DNA of 5,717 nucleotides, taken from the NCBI GenBank assembly GCA_023435545.1, contig JAEYRQ010000599.1, forward strand, positions 1 through 5,717, written 5' to 3'. The translations under genes and the position numbers were made by a program. This stretch comes from Pseudomonadota bacterium (lineage in GTDB: Bacteria; Pseudomonadota; Alphaproteobacteria; Rhizobiales; Tepidamorphaceae). Below are positions 1 to 4,688 of this stretch, one piece after another. The notes beneath the pieces are model-generated. The model was given only the letters and a program-made list of their open reading frames with translations, ran no database searches and was not told where the DNA came from. Position 1 is the stretch's first letter; every line of letters begins with the position of its first letter.

Positions 1-72
1 AATGTGCGGGCCTCGAACGGCATCATTCACATCATCGACGAGGTGCTGCTCCCCGCGCGCGGCTGCCCGTAG
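1..72 (+). CDS. Fasciclin (FAS1)-domain protein, C-terminal end only
   Basis: Reading from base 1 gives 23 codons and a TAG stop; the end reads NVRASNGIIHIIDEVLLPA followed by RGCP. The pattern of Asn-Gly, Ile/Val-His-Ile/Val-Ile-Asp and Val-Leu-Leu-Pro is the conserved last strand (H2 box) of FAS1 domains, which are small secreted or surface adhesion modules. The start and any signal peptide lie left of the window, so length and domain count cannot be judged. The gene converges on the rnk gene and is separated from it by a hairpin. The family call rests on one short motif, but that motif is characteristic. Confidence 0.8.
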   Translation, partial: NVRASNGIIHIIDEVLLPARGCP

Positions 73-86
73 GACGGGACGTAATA

Positions 87-119
87 CGGGGCCGCATCGC
101 TTAATGGCATGCGGCCCCG
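87..119. terminator. 11-bp perfect hairpin between convergent genes
   Basis: Bases 87-97 (CGGGGCCGCAT) are exactly complementary to 109-119 across an 11-nt loop. The hairpin begins 14 nt after the fasciclin stop and ends 45 nt beyond the rnk stop on the other strand, so it could serve both transcripts. Neither side has a T-tract, so it is not a textbook intrinsic terminator. The placement between converging genes is the main argument for a terminator role. Confidence 0.55.
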
Positions 120-164
120 CACCGACCGGCTACCTCGGGCAGTGTACGCTCGGGCCAATCCGCT

Positions 165-593
165 CTAGCGAACGCTGACGATTGTCAGCCGGCACCTTGC
201 CCCCGTGAGCGTGTCCCAGTCGATCGAAGCGCCCTCTTGCAGCCCGATCAGCGCCGCGCCGATCGGCGTGAGCACCGAGACCCGACCGGTCGCGTAGTCG
301 GCGTTGGACGGGAACTCCAGGATGACCGTCCGTTCCCTGCCGGATCGGGCATCGATGAAGGTCACTTCCGACCCGATGGTGACGACGTCGGCGGGGACCT
401 CCCCGGTCGGCAGGACGCTCGCCCTCTCGACCTCATCCAGCAGCCGCTGCGCGACCTCCGGCACGCGCGGCAGCGCGGCCATTGCCAGGTCGTGGAGCCT
501 GTCCGCATAGGCGGCGTCGATGATGAGCGGCGGATCGGGACGGTCGACGCCCGTGTCCTGTCCGACGGAGCCGTGGGCAGCGAGGTCAGCCAT
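165..593 (-). CDS. rnk: Rnk-type nucleoside diphosphate kinase regulator (GreA/GreB-like)
   Basis: The product has 142 residues, close to E. coli Rnk (136). Residues about 21-65 form the short helical N-terminal region (begins PPLIIDAAYADRL). Residues about 70-142 are the GreA/GreB-type C-terminal domain, with the family signature TPIGAALIGLQEGASIDW at 109-126. Rnk proteins bind RNA polymerase near the secondary channel and in E. coli influence nucleoside diphosphate kinase levels; the short N-terminal region makes transcript cleavage of the Gre kind unlikely. The ATG at 591-593 is supported by an AAGGAG site 7 nt upstream. The start overlaps the end of the upstream paralogue by 8 nt, so the two are probably co-transcribed and translationally coupled. 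Confidence in the family is high; the regulatory target in this organism is unknown. Confidence 0.9.
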   Translation of the reverse strand: MADLAAHGSVGQDTGVDRPDPPLIIDAAYADRLHDLAMAALPRVPEVAQRLLDEVERASVLPTGEVPADVVTIGSEVTFIDARSGRERTVILEFPSNADYATGRVSVLTPIGAALIGLQEGASIDWDTLTGARCRLTIVSVR

Positions 594-1149
594 GGGAGCG
601 CTCCTTGTACAGCCCGTTCCGGACAGCCCTGCGCTCGGCTTCAGGCTGGTAGGTCACGGCGTCCAGTTGGACCGCACCGATCGAGCCGTCAGCACGCAAG
701 AGAGGTGAGCGCTGGCCAGCCGCCATGCCGAGAACGGTGACTCCCACAAAGGTTGGGATCGGCAGCAGGCTGTCGACCGAGGCCTGGCTGCTCCAATGGG
801 CGAGGAGGCGCGATTCCGCCGGCCGGTCGTCGATACTGAACCGGATGCGGCTGTTGCCGGTGGCAATCGACGGCTCGATGTCGTCGGACAGCACCACGGT
901 CGCGTCCGCCAGCTTGGTGCGGATCAGCCGGGCCAACAGGCGATCGTCCGAGGGTGCGCAATCCGCGTCCAGCAGGCGCCAGAGATGCGCCTCGAGCAGG
1001 GTGTAATCACGGCTGGTGAGACGGCTCGTGACCGGCCGCATCGTCTCCAGTCGCGGGCCGGGCTGGGAAGGCAGCCCTCCCCCGCGCTCCGTGACGGGTT
1101 CGGTTTCATGGAGGCCATAGGCCTCGAAGGGAGCAGTGCATGCGCGCAT
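586..1149 (-). CDS. Divergent Rnk/GreA-GreB family paralogue
   Basis: The product has 187 residues from the ATG at 1149, or 151 from an in-frame ATG at 1041. It follows the Rnk plan. Residues 44-85 give a helical N-terminal region. NSRIRF at 99-104 aligns with the GSEVTF entry strand of Rnk. FVGVTVLGMAAGQRSPL at 134-150 replaces the usual T-P-x-G-A-A-L-x-G-L motif. The end has VTYQPEAE (165-172), typical of Rnk-like proteins. Role is inferred as an RNA-polymerase-associated factor. The first 36 residues show no family match and are Pro/Gly-rich, so the 1041 start is plausible. GGAG lies 9 nt before the 1149 ATG but only 3 nt before the 1041 ATG, so the sequence does not settle it. It overlaps rnk by 8 nt. 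The core signature has drifted so far that function may differ from Rnk. Confidence 0.72.
   Translation of the reverse strand: MRACTAPFEAYGLHETEPVTERGGGLPSQPGPRLETMRPVTSRLTSRDYTLLEAHLWRLLDADCAPSDDRLLARLIRTKLADATVVLSDDIEPSIATGNSRIRFSIDDRPAESRLLAHWSSQASVDSLLPIPTFVGVTVLGMAAGQRSPLLRADGSIGAVQLDAVTYQPEAERRAVRNGLYKERSHG
601..606 (-). promoter_or_regulatory. Shine-Dalgarno site for rnk, inside the upstream gene
   Basis: On the minus strand bases 606-601 read AAGGAG, 7 nt before the rnk ATG at 593. The site lies within the last codons of the upstream Rnk-like gene. It fixes the rnk start and gives rnk its own ribosome entry in addition to coupling. Confidence 0.8.
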
Positions 1150-1218
1150 GATATCGTGCTCCGGGCCGACGCGGTGGTCGACCTCGCTCGGGTGATCGGG
1201 AAGTGGCTGAGGAAATGC

Positions 1219-1263
1219 CCCCGGACGGCGGGCAGCGCGAAAACGCGCCTACCCCGCCCGGGG
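1219..1263 (-). other. Long bulged hairpin upstream of the Rnk pair (attenuator or terminator-like)
   Basis: In minus-strand RNA, 1263-1254 pairs with 1228-1219 (10 pairs, one G-U). Then 1253-1250 pairs with 1234-1231 (4 pairs, one G-U), and 1248-1244 with 1239-1235 (5 pairs). The loop is UUUU (1243-1240), with a 1-nt bulge at 1249 and a 2-nt bulge at 1230-1229. That is about 19 pairs in 45 nt, very GC-rich. No U-tract follows. The hairpin contains the stop codon of the small ORF at 1249-1329 and lies between the promoter at 1339-1367 and the Rnk-like gene. That position would suit attenuation or an mRNA-stability element. Confidence 0.5.
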
Positions 1264-1329
1264 CAGCGATCCTGCGATCAGCGAACCTGCGAAGAGCAGA
1301 TATCGATAGGTCTTGTTGCGGACCGGCAT
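1249..1329 (-). CDS. Putative 26-codon leader ORF or small membrane peptide
   Basis: From ATG at 1329 the frame encodes MPVRNKTYRYLLFAGSLIAG followed by SLPRAG and a TAG stop. It has a basic N-terminus (R4, K6, R9) and a hydrophobic stretch (10-22), like a short membrane peptide. I recognise no family. The ATG lies only 2-4 nt after the transcription start predicted from the promoter at 1339-1367, and no Shine-Dalgarno sequence precedes it, so translation would be leaderless. Its stop is buried in the 1219-1263 hairpin. It may be a real small protein, a regulatory leader peptide or a chance ORF. The promoter placement is the only reason to list it. Confidence 0.3.
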   Translation of the reverse strand: MPVRNKTYRYLLFAGSLIAGSLPRAG

Positions 1330-1338
1330 GATGTGCCC

Positions 1339-1367
1339 AATCTAGGCCCGCGCGGCGGCGAACTCAA
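1339..1367 (-). promoter_or_regulatory. Sigma70-like promoter driving the Rnk pair
   Basis: On the minus strand TTGAGT (1367-1362) and TAGATT (1344-1339) are separated by exactly 17 nt. Each hexamer matches 4 of 6 consensus positions, in a GC-rich setting where such matches are uncommon. The expected transcription start is about 1331-1333. It would drive the small ORF and the two Rnk-family genes independently of the upstream decarboxylase gene. Confidence 0.5.
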
Positions 1368-1371
1368 GGAT

Positions 1372-1401
1372 GCCCCTGGCCTCCGTCGGTCTGGAGGGGG
1401 C
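1372..1401 (-). terminator. Hairpin after the phosphatidylserine decarboxylase gene
   Basis: GCCCC/GGGGC (1401-1397 with 1376-1372) and CUCC/GGAG (1396-1393 with 1384-1381) pair in minus-strand RNA, leaving an 8-nt loop and a 4-nt bulge. It starts 22 nt after the decarboxylase stop and just before the next promoter, which fits a terminator. There is no U-tract. Confidence 0.35.
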
Positions 1402-1422
1402 GGTATGGTTCAGGTACCCGGC

Positions 1423-2529
1423 TCACTCCGCCCTGGCCCTGGCGGTACCGATCGCCTGGCCCTGCAGATAGTGCGTGCCGACCTCGGCCGTGAGATCCAC
1501 CGCGTCCTTCTCGAACAGCACGATCACGTCGGAGCCGCCGAACTGGAAGAAGCCGAGTTCTTCGCCTTTATACAGTTCCGCGCCGAGATCGGGAGAGAGC
1601 TCGACGCTGCTCACCGGGCCCATCCCGATCGGCAGGATCGCCACATGGCCGATCTCCTCGGTCTCCAGCACCACCACGCCGCGCTGCTGGGAGAACTGGT
1701 AGCTCTCGCCGTCGGTGAGGTAGGTCGATCCGTCCGGCCGCATGAACACCCCGATATAGGCGAAGCCCGGCACGATCTTCGTCTCGACGACCTTGCCGGC
1801 GAAGGGCACGTGGAAGCGGTGGTAGTCGGTGATGCTCAGGAAGAAGTGCGTGAACACCCCGCCGCTGAACTTTTCGCCGAGTTCGCTGTCCTGCAGCAGG
1901 TCGGCGATCTTGTGGGTGATGCCCTTCACCTCCAGCGTCGCCTCGTCCGTGATCGGGTAGGCGCCCTTGTAGACCGCATCCGCCGGCGAGACGACGGTGC
2001 GTCCGTCGGCAAGCCCTGCGATCGGCCGCTTGCCCGGCTTGATCTGGCGGGCGAAGAACTGGTTGAAGGTCAGCCAGCCGCTCGGGCCCACCACGTAGTC
2101 CTCGAGCTTCATGTCGGGGTCGTCGTAGAACGTCTTCAGCCCGCCGATCGAGGCCGGCGAATCGAGGAAATGCCCCCACTCCGCCACCACGTCCCGCGAC
2201 CAGTTCTCGAAATCCCGGCTCTCGCGCAGCGTGTCGGAGATGTCGGTGATGATGTAGAGCGGCCCGAGCTTGTCCTCGATGTTGCGGCTGGTCGGCACCA
2301 GCCGGACGATGCCGTTGACGTAGGTCTCGAACTCGCCGACCGACGAGATCCCGTCCATCCGCGCCTCGGCGATCGCCTTTTCGAGCGCGGCCTTCAGATC
2401 GGGCTTAGCCTGCAACAGCGCCCTCAGCCCCTTCACCGACCTCGAATCGCCATAGCCGCTCGCCTGCGCCAGCGAGACGGGAACGACCAGCAACAGCAGC
2501 GCGGCAAGCGCGGTTCGGATGAATGTCAT
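1423..2529 (-). CDS. psd: Phosphatidylserine decarboxylase-family proenzyme with predicted signal peptide
   Basis: The product has 368 residues. The family decarboxylates phosphatidylserine to phosphatidylethanolamine using a pyruvoyl group made by self-cleavage. Visible landmarks are WLTFNQFFARQIKPGKRPI (152-170); SPAD (181-184) with the likely triad Asp184; DYHRFHVP (235-242) with His237 and His240; and GEELGFFQFGGSD (322-334), where Ser333 is the expected cleavage and pyruvoyl residue. The site reads GGSD, whereas bacterial enzymes usually have LGST. Residues 1-23 look like a Sec signal (Arg5, then a hydrophobic run, ending AQA before Ser24), suggesting a periplasmic or outer-face enzyme, unlike the cytoplasm-facing E. 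coli enzyme. Residues 24-150 are an added helical N-terminal region. The ATG at 2529 is chosen because AGAGGGG lies 8 nt upstream and the signal peptide starts there; the frame stays open to 2697 but reads as low-complexity Arg/Pro/Gly. Substrate is inferred from family. Confidence 0.88.
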   Translation of the reverse strand: MTFIRTALAALLLLVVPVSLAQASGYGDSRSVKGLRALLQAKPDLKAALEKAIAEARMDGISSVGEFETYVNGIVRLVPTSRNIEDKLGPLYIITDISDTLRESRDFENWSRDVVAEWGHFLDSPASIGGLKTFYDDPDMKLEDYVVGPSGWLTFNQFFARQIKPGKRPIAGLADGRTVVSPADAVYKGAYPITDEATLEVKGITHKIADLLQDSELGEKFSGGVFTHFFLSITDYHRFHVPFAGKVVETKIVPGFAYIGVFMRPDGSTYLTDGESYQFSQQRGVVVLETEEIGHVAILPIGMGPVSSVELSPDLGAELYKGEELGFFQFGGSDVIVLFEKDAVDLTAEVGTHYLQGQAIGTARARAE

Positions 2530-2739
2530 GACGTTGGCCCCTCTGCCGGCATCTGCCGCCCCCCCGCGATCCGCTTCGCGGGGATCCGGTCGCAGCCTGT
2601 TGCGTCGGCCCGAGAGTAACGTGGGAGTCGGGAGGCGGGCAACGCGATTGCGGCCGGGCGCCCGAGCTGGGCGGACCCAACTGCCGTCGGCACGCATTGC
2701 AACGCCGGCGACTTGCGCCCGCTCTTGCGTCCACGCCCG
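2530..2739 (-). promoter_or_regulatory. Intergenic region upstream of psd with weak promoter match
   Basis: These 210 bases separate the PII-like gene stop from the psd start. A weak promoter candidate on the minus strand is TTGCCC (2642-2637), 18 nt, TACTCT (2618-2613), matching 4/6 and 3/6. It would give a 5' leader of roughly 75 nt that contains the 2562-2583 hairpin. I see no further gene here on either strand beyond open frames typical of high GC. Confidence 0.25.
2562..2583 (-). terminator. 8-bp perfect hairpin upstream of psd
   Basis: CCCCGCGA (2562-2569) pairs perfectly with TCGCGGGG (2576-2583) around a 6-nt loop. On the minus strand it ends 32 nt before the psd ATG and is followed by a G-run and then the ribosome site. 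It may terminate read-through from the DUF1538/PII-like operon, or be a structured psd leader. There is no U-tract. Confidence 0.4.
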
Positions 2740-3093
2740 TTACTCCTTCGACGGGTGCAGCCTCTCGGTCATCGCCAGCATCTGGCGCTTCAGTCCCACC
2801 GCGTCCTCGACGTCGATCTGGCAGGCTATGCCCGCGCCGCGTTCTTCCTCGAAGCGGCCGACCGCCGCGATCTCGCTCAGCACGGTCGGCGCGATGTGCT
2901 CTTCGACCAGCCACATCGCGAGATTGCGGTGTGACGCCAGTTCGAGGCCCAGCGGTCCGCGCTCCGGTTCTCGACCTTCGCCCCGTGCAGAGGTGATGAT
3001 GGTCGATCCGGTTGCGCCCGCCGCGCGCGCGGCTTGCAGAACATCCTCAAGCCGCGCATCCGGCAAGAAGGCGATGATCAGCTTGAATTTCAT
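2740..3093 (-). CDS. Small PII-like signalling protein linked to DUF1538
   Basis: The product has 117 residues, the size of PII proteins (about 112). MKFKLIIAFLPDARLEDVLQ (1-20) is the first strand and helix of a ferredoxin-like PII fold. GATGSTI (26-32) matches the PII G-x-T-G-x-T turn. The segment at 36-55 (RGEGREPERG and onward) stands where GlnB has its long T-loop, but it is short and lacks the modified tyrosine. GRFEEERGAGI (79-89) occupies the B-loop position without the usual GDGK. This suggests a regulator built on the PII fold, probably trimeric, with altered or no ATP/2-oxoglutarate binding. Start: the ATG at 3093 fits the family N-terminus and lies 25 nt after the DUF1538 stop; the frame also opens at 3153, which would overlap that gene. 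A GGGGA site lies 7 nt upstream. Its partner is inferred to be the DUF1538 membrane proteins encoded just before it. Confidence 0.75.
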   Translation of the reverse strand: MKFKLIIAFLPDARLEDVLQAARAAGATGSTIITSARGEGREPERGPLGLELASHRNLAMWLVEEHIAPTVLSEIAAVGRFEEERGAGIACQIDVEDAVGLKRQMLAMTERLHPSKE

Positions 3094-3118
3094 GCGCTTG
3101 TCCCCGCTCAAGCGGACC

Positions 3119-3862
3119 TCAGAGGTCCGGTTTCCGCGCTCGACCCTGCACATACGCCGTCGTCAGCACGGTGATGGCAGAGCCCACCATGGCCAGCGCG
3201 ATGAGACCGAAACCGTGCGTCAAGGCGCTGCGGCCGGGCAGGGTATCGGCCACCGCGACACCATAGACCGCGATCATCGGAACGGTCACGACCGACGTGG
3301 CGATCGCGCCGCTGTCCAGCGCCAGTGGCACCAGACCCCGCGGCGCGATGAACACGAGCACGGCCAGCACAATCACCATGGGCGCCAGAATGCTGCCGAG
3401 GGGGAGACCGAGGATCAGCCGAAGCACGCCCAGCGCCAATCCCAGGCCGAATCCCGCAGCGACCGCGCTCCTCAGCACGACAGGACGGATGGTGCCGCCC
3501 GAAAGGGTTTGAACCCGGTCGGCCGTCGCCGACAGGGTCGGTTCGATGAATGCAGCAGCTCCGCCAAGCGCAACGGCGAAAAGGACGAGGCCGGAATAGG
3601 AGATCCAGTACCCTCCATCGACGGCGCGCTCGCTCAGAGACCGTGCGAGATCGGCACTCGCCGGCAGGAAGGTGCTGTCGAGGCCGAACCGGAACAGCGT
3701 AAGTCCGACCGCAATATGGGCCGCTCCGATCAATGTGCGCCGTGCGATGGCCCGGTCCGACCTGAGGAAGCGCGCCCAGAACAGGACGAGGACCAGGGCG
3801 ACAGGGGCCAGGTCAATGGCGGTCTGCAGAAGCTCGCGCTGAAACAGGCTCAGCATCGTCAC
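3119..3862 (-). CDS. DUF1538 family integral membrane protein, second subunit
   Basis: The product has 247 residues, mostly hydrophobic, with about six to seven membrane-spanning or re-entrant segments (near 15-33, 46-62, 88-106, 130-152, 154-174, 176-205, 216-236). Family-like motifs are GLTLFRFGL (53-61), IEPTL (106-110), LDSGAIATSVVTVP (182-195) and HGFG (216-219). The same landmarks occur at almost the same places in the neighbouring gene, so the two are paralogues. The polar, glycine-rich LDSGA segment inside a hydrophobic stretch resembles a substrate-path or re-entrant loop, suggesting a transporter or channel, but no function is established for this family to my knowledge. The start is GTG at 3862, giving a GTGA 4-nt overlap with the upstream stop; an ATG at 3856 is an alternative. 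No strong ribosome site is visible, so translation probably depends on coupling. Confidence 0.82.
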   Translation of the reverse strand: MTMLSLFQRELLQTAIDLAPVALVLVLFWARFLRSDRAIARRTLIGAAHIAVGLTLFRFGLDSTFLPASADLARSLSERAVDGGYWISYSGLVLFAVALGGAAAFIEPTLSATADRVQTLSGGTIRPVVLRSAVAAGFGLGLALGVLRLILGLPLGSILAPMVIVLAVLVFIAPRGLVPLALDSGAIATSVVTVPMIAVYGVAVADTLPGRSALTHGFGLIALAMVGSAITVLTTAYVQGRARKPDL

Positions 3863-4602
3863 GAACCCGGAACCAGCACAAAGCCCGCGACGAGGAATGC
3901 CAGCATGGGCGTCAGGCTCGCAAGAACGACCATCCCGAAGCCGTCCTCGAGCGCGTTGCGGCTGCGCAGGACGGAGGAAAGGCCGATGCCGAGCGCCATC
4001 ATCAGCGGAATGTTTATCGTCGAGGTCGCGGCCGTTCCCGCATCAAGCGCCGCCGCCACGAAAGGAGCGCCGGACAGCAACGCCACCATCGAGATGAAGG
4101 CATAGGCCGGCAGCACCAGCCAGATGATCGGCCAGCCCTTCAGGATTCGCCATACGCCCAGCATGAGTGCCAGTCCGAGCGCGACGGACACCCCGTATCG
4201 GATCTGCGCGGCGATTGCCCCGAGTTGCGCCTCGGAGGCAGGAAATTCGGGATCGCCCACCATGGCAGCGGCGGCTTCGGCGGCGACCGCGGCAAGCGCC
4301 GGCTCCGCCGCCGTGCTGCCGAAGCCGAGCGCGAACGCGAAGACCAGCAGCCAGAACGGATTCCCGCGACGCGTCATCGCATCGGCCAGCGCCTCGCCGA
4401 TGGGAAACAGACCGATCTCAAGCCCACGCACGAGCAGCATCAATCCGACCAGCGTCGATAACAGGCCGATGGCCAGCTCGATGGGCCTCTCCGGCATCCT
4501 GCCGAGCACCAGGAGCTGGAAGACGCCGATTGTCACCAGAATCGGCAGCATGTTTCGGAAGGTGGCGAACAGGGCGCCGATCAGTTGGACCATTTGTGAC
4601 AC
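3859..4602 (-). CDS. DUF1538 family integral membrane protein, first subunit
   Basis: The product has 247 residues from GTG at 4602 (244 from ATG at 4593; neither has a clear ribosome site). Hydrophobic segments lie near 12-33, 42-66, 82-97, 134-152, 157-178, 180-210 and 221-245. The motifs match its neighbour: GLMLLVRGLE (53-62), STAAEPAL (96-103), LDAGTAATSTINIP (186-199) and DGFG (220-223). A run rich in Ala with acidic residues (about 100-125) follows the EPAL motif. It is first in a three-gene operon with the second DUF1538 gene (4-nt overlap) and the PII-like gene (25-nt gap). Each protein being one DUF1538 unit suggests a heterodimer. Some DUF1538 proteins, as I recall, carry two units in one chain. 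Role: membrane transport or channel activity is inferred; substrate unknown. Confidence 0.83.
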   Translation of the reverse strand: MSQMVQLIGALFATFRNMLPILVTIGVFQLLVLGRMPERPIELAIGLLSTLVGLMLLVRGLEIGLFPIGEALADAMTRRGNPFWLLVFAFALGFGSTAAEPALAAVAAEAAAAMVGDPEFPASEAQLGAIAAQIRYGVSVALGLALMLGVWRILKGWPIIWLVLPAYAFISMVALLSGAPFVAAALDAGTAATSTINIPLMMALGIGLSSVLRSRNALEDGFGMVVLASLTPMLAFLVAGFVLVPGS

Positions 4603-4688
4603 GCGCGAGGCCAGGTCCGGGGTTTCAGGTCAATGCACTGACTGCCATACTGACAGTTCATCAAGAAATAGCCAAGAAACTGGAAACC
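4603..4688. promoter_or_regulatory. Divergent promoter region between DUF1538 operon and stress protein gene
   Basis: Only 86 bases separate the two start codons, so promoters for both directions must lie here or overlap coding sequence. ACTGAC occurs twice (4637-4642 and 4649-4654), a 12-bp direct repeat that could bind a regulator touching both promoters. The best plus-strand promoter guess is TTTCAG (4623-4628), 17 nt, CATACT (4646-4651), which is weak. On the minus strand I found TTGATG and TTGACC hexamers without a good -10. A full FNR-type box (TTGAT-N4-ATCAA) is absent; only an ATCAA half (4660-4664) is present. Confidence 0.35.
4637..4654. repeat. 12-bp-spaced direct repeat ACTGAC
   Basis: Two perfect copies of ACTGAC begin at 4637 and 4649, with 6 nt (TGCCAT) between. 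They lie in the spacer shared by two divergent transcripts. The spacing is near one helical turn, as in tandem half-sites for some response regulators. A 6-bp repeat can arise by chance. Confidence 0.35.

Noticed and set aside
796..2619. 607-codon plus-strand open frame opposite the Rnk paralogue and psd
   Set aside because: Its protein is rich in Arg, His, Asp and Gln-type antisense composition with no recognisable domain, and it is antisense to psd, whose motifs are clear. Long antisense frames are common at this GC content.
2530..2697. 56-codon N-terminal extension of the phosphatidylserine decarboxylase
   Set aside because: The extension is Arg/Pro/Gly low complexity and would bury the signal peptide. 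The ATG at 2529 has a good ribosome site.
2519..4105. 528-codon plus-strand open frame opposite the PII-like and DUF1538 genes
   Set aside because: Low-complexity Arg/Ser/Asp/Gln sequence, no family features, and fully antisense to three convincing genes.
4651..4664. FNR/CRP-type operator in the divergent spacer
   Set aside because: Only the ATCAA half matches; the partner half TTGAT at the required 4-nt spacing is absent.
4167..4688. N-terminal extension of the universal stress protein frame
   Set aside because: It is antisense to the first DUF1538 gene, is Arg/Pro/Ser-rich, and Usp domains begin at the ATG at 4689.
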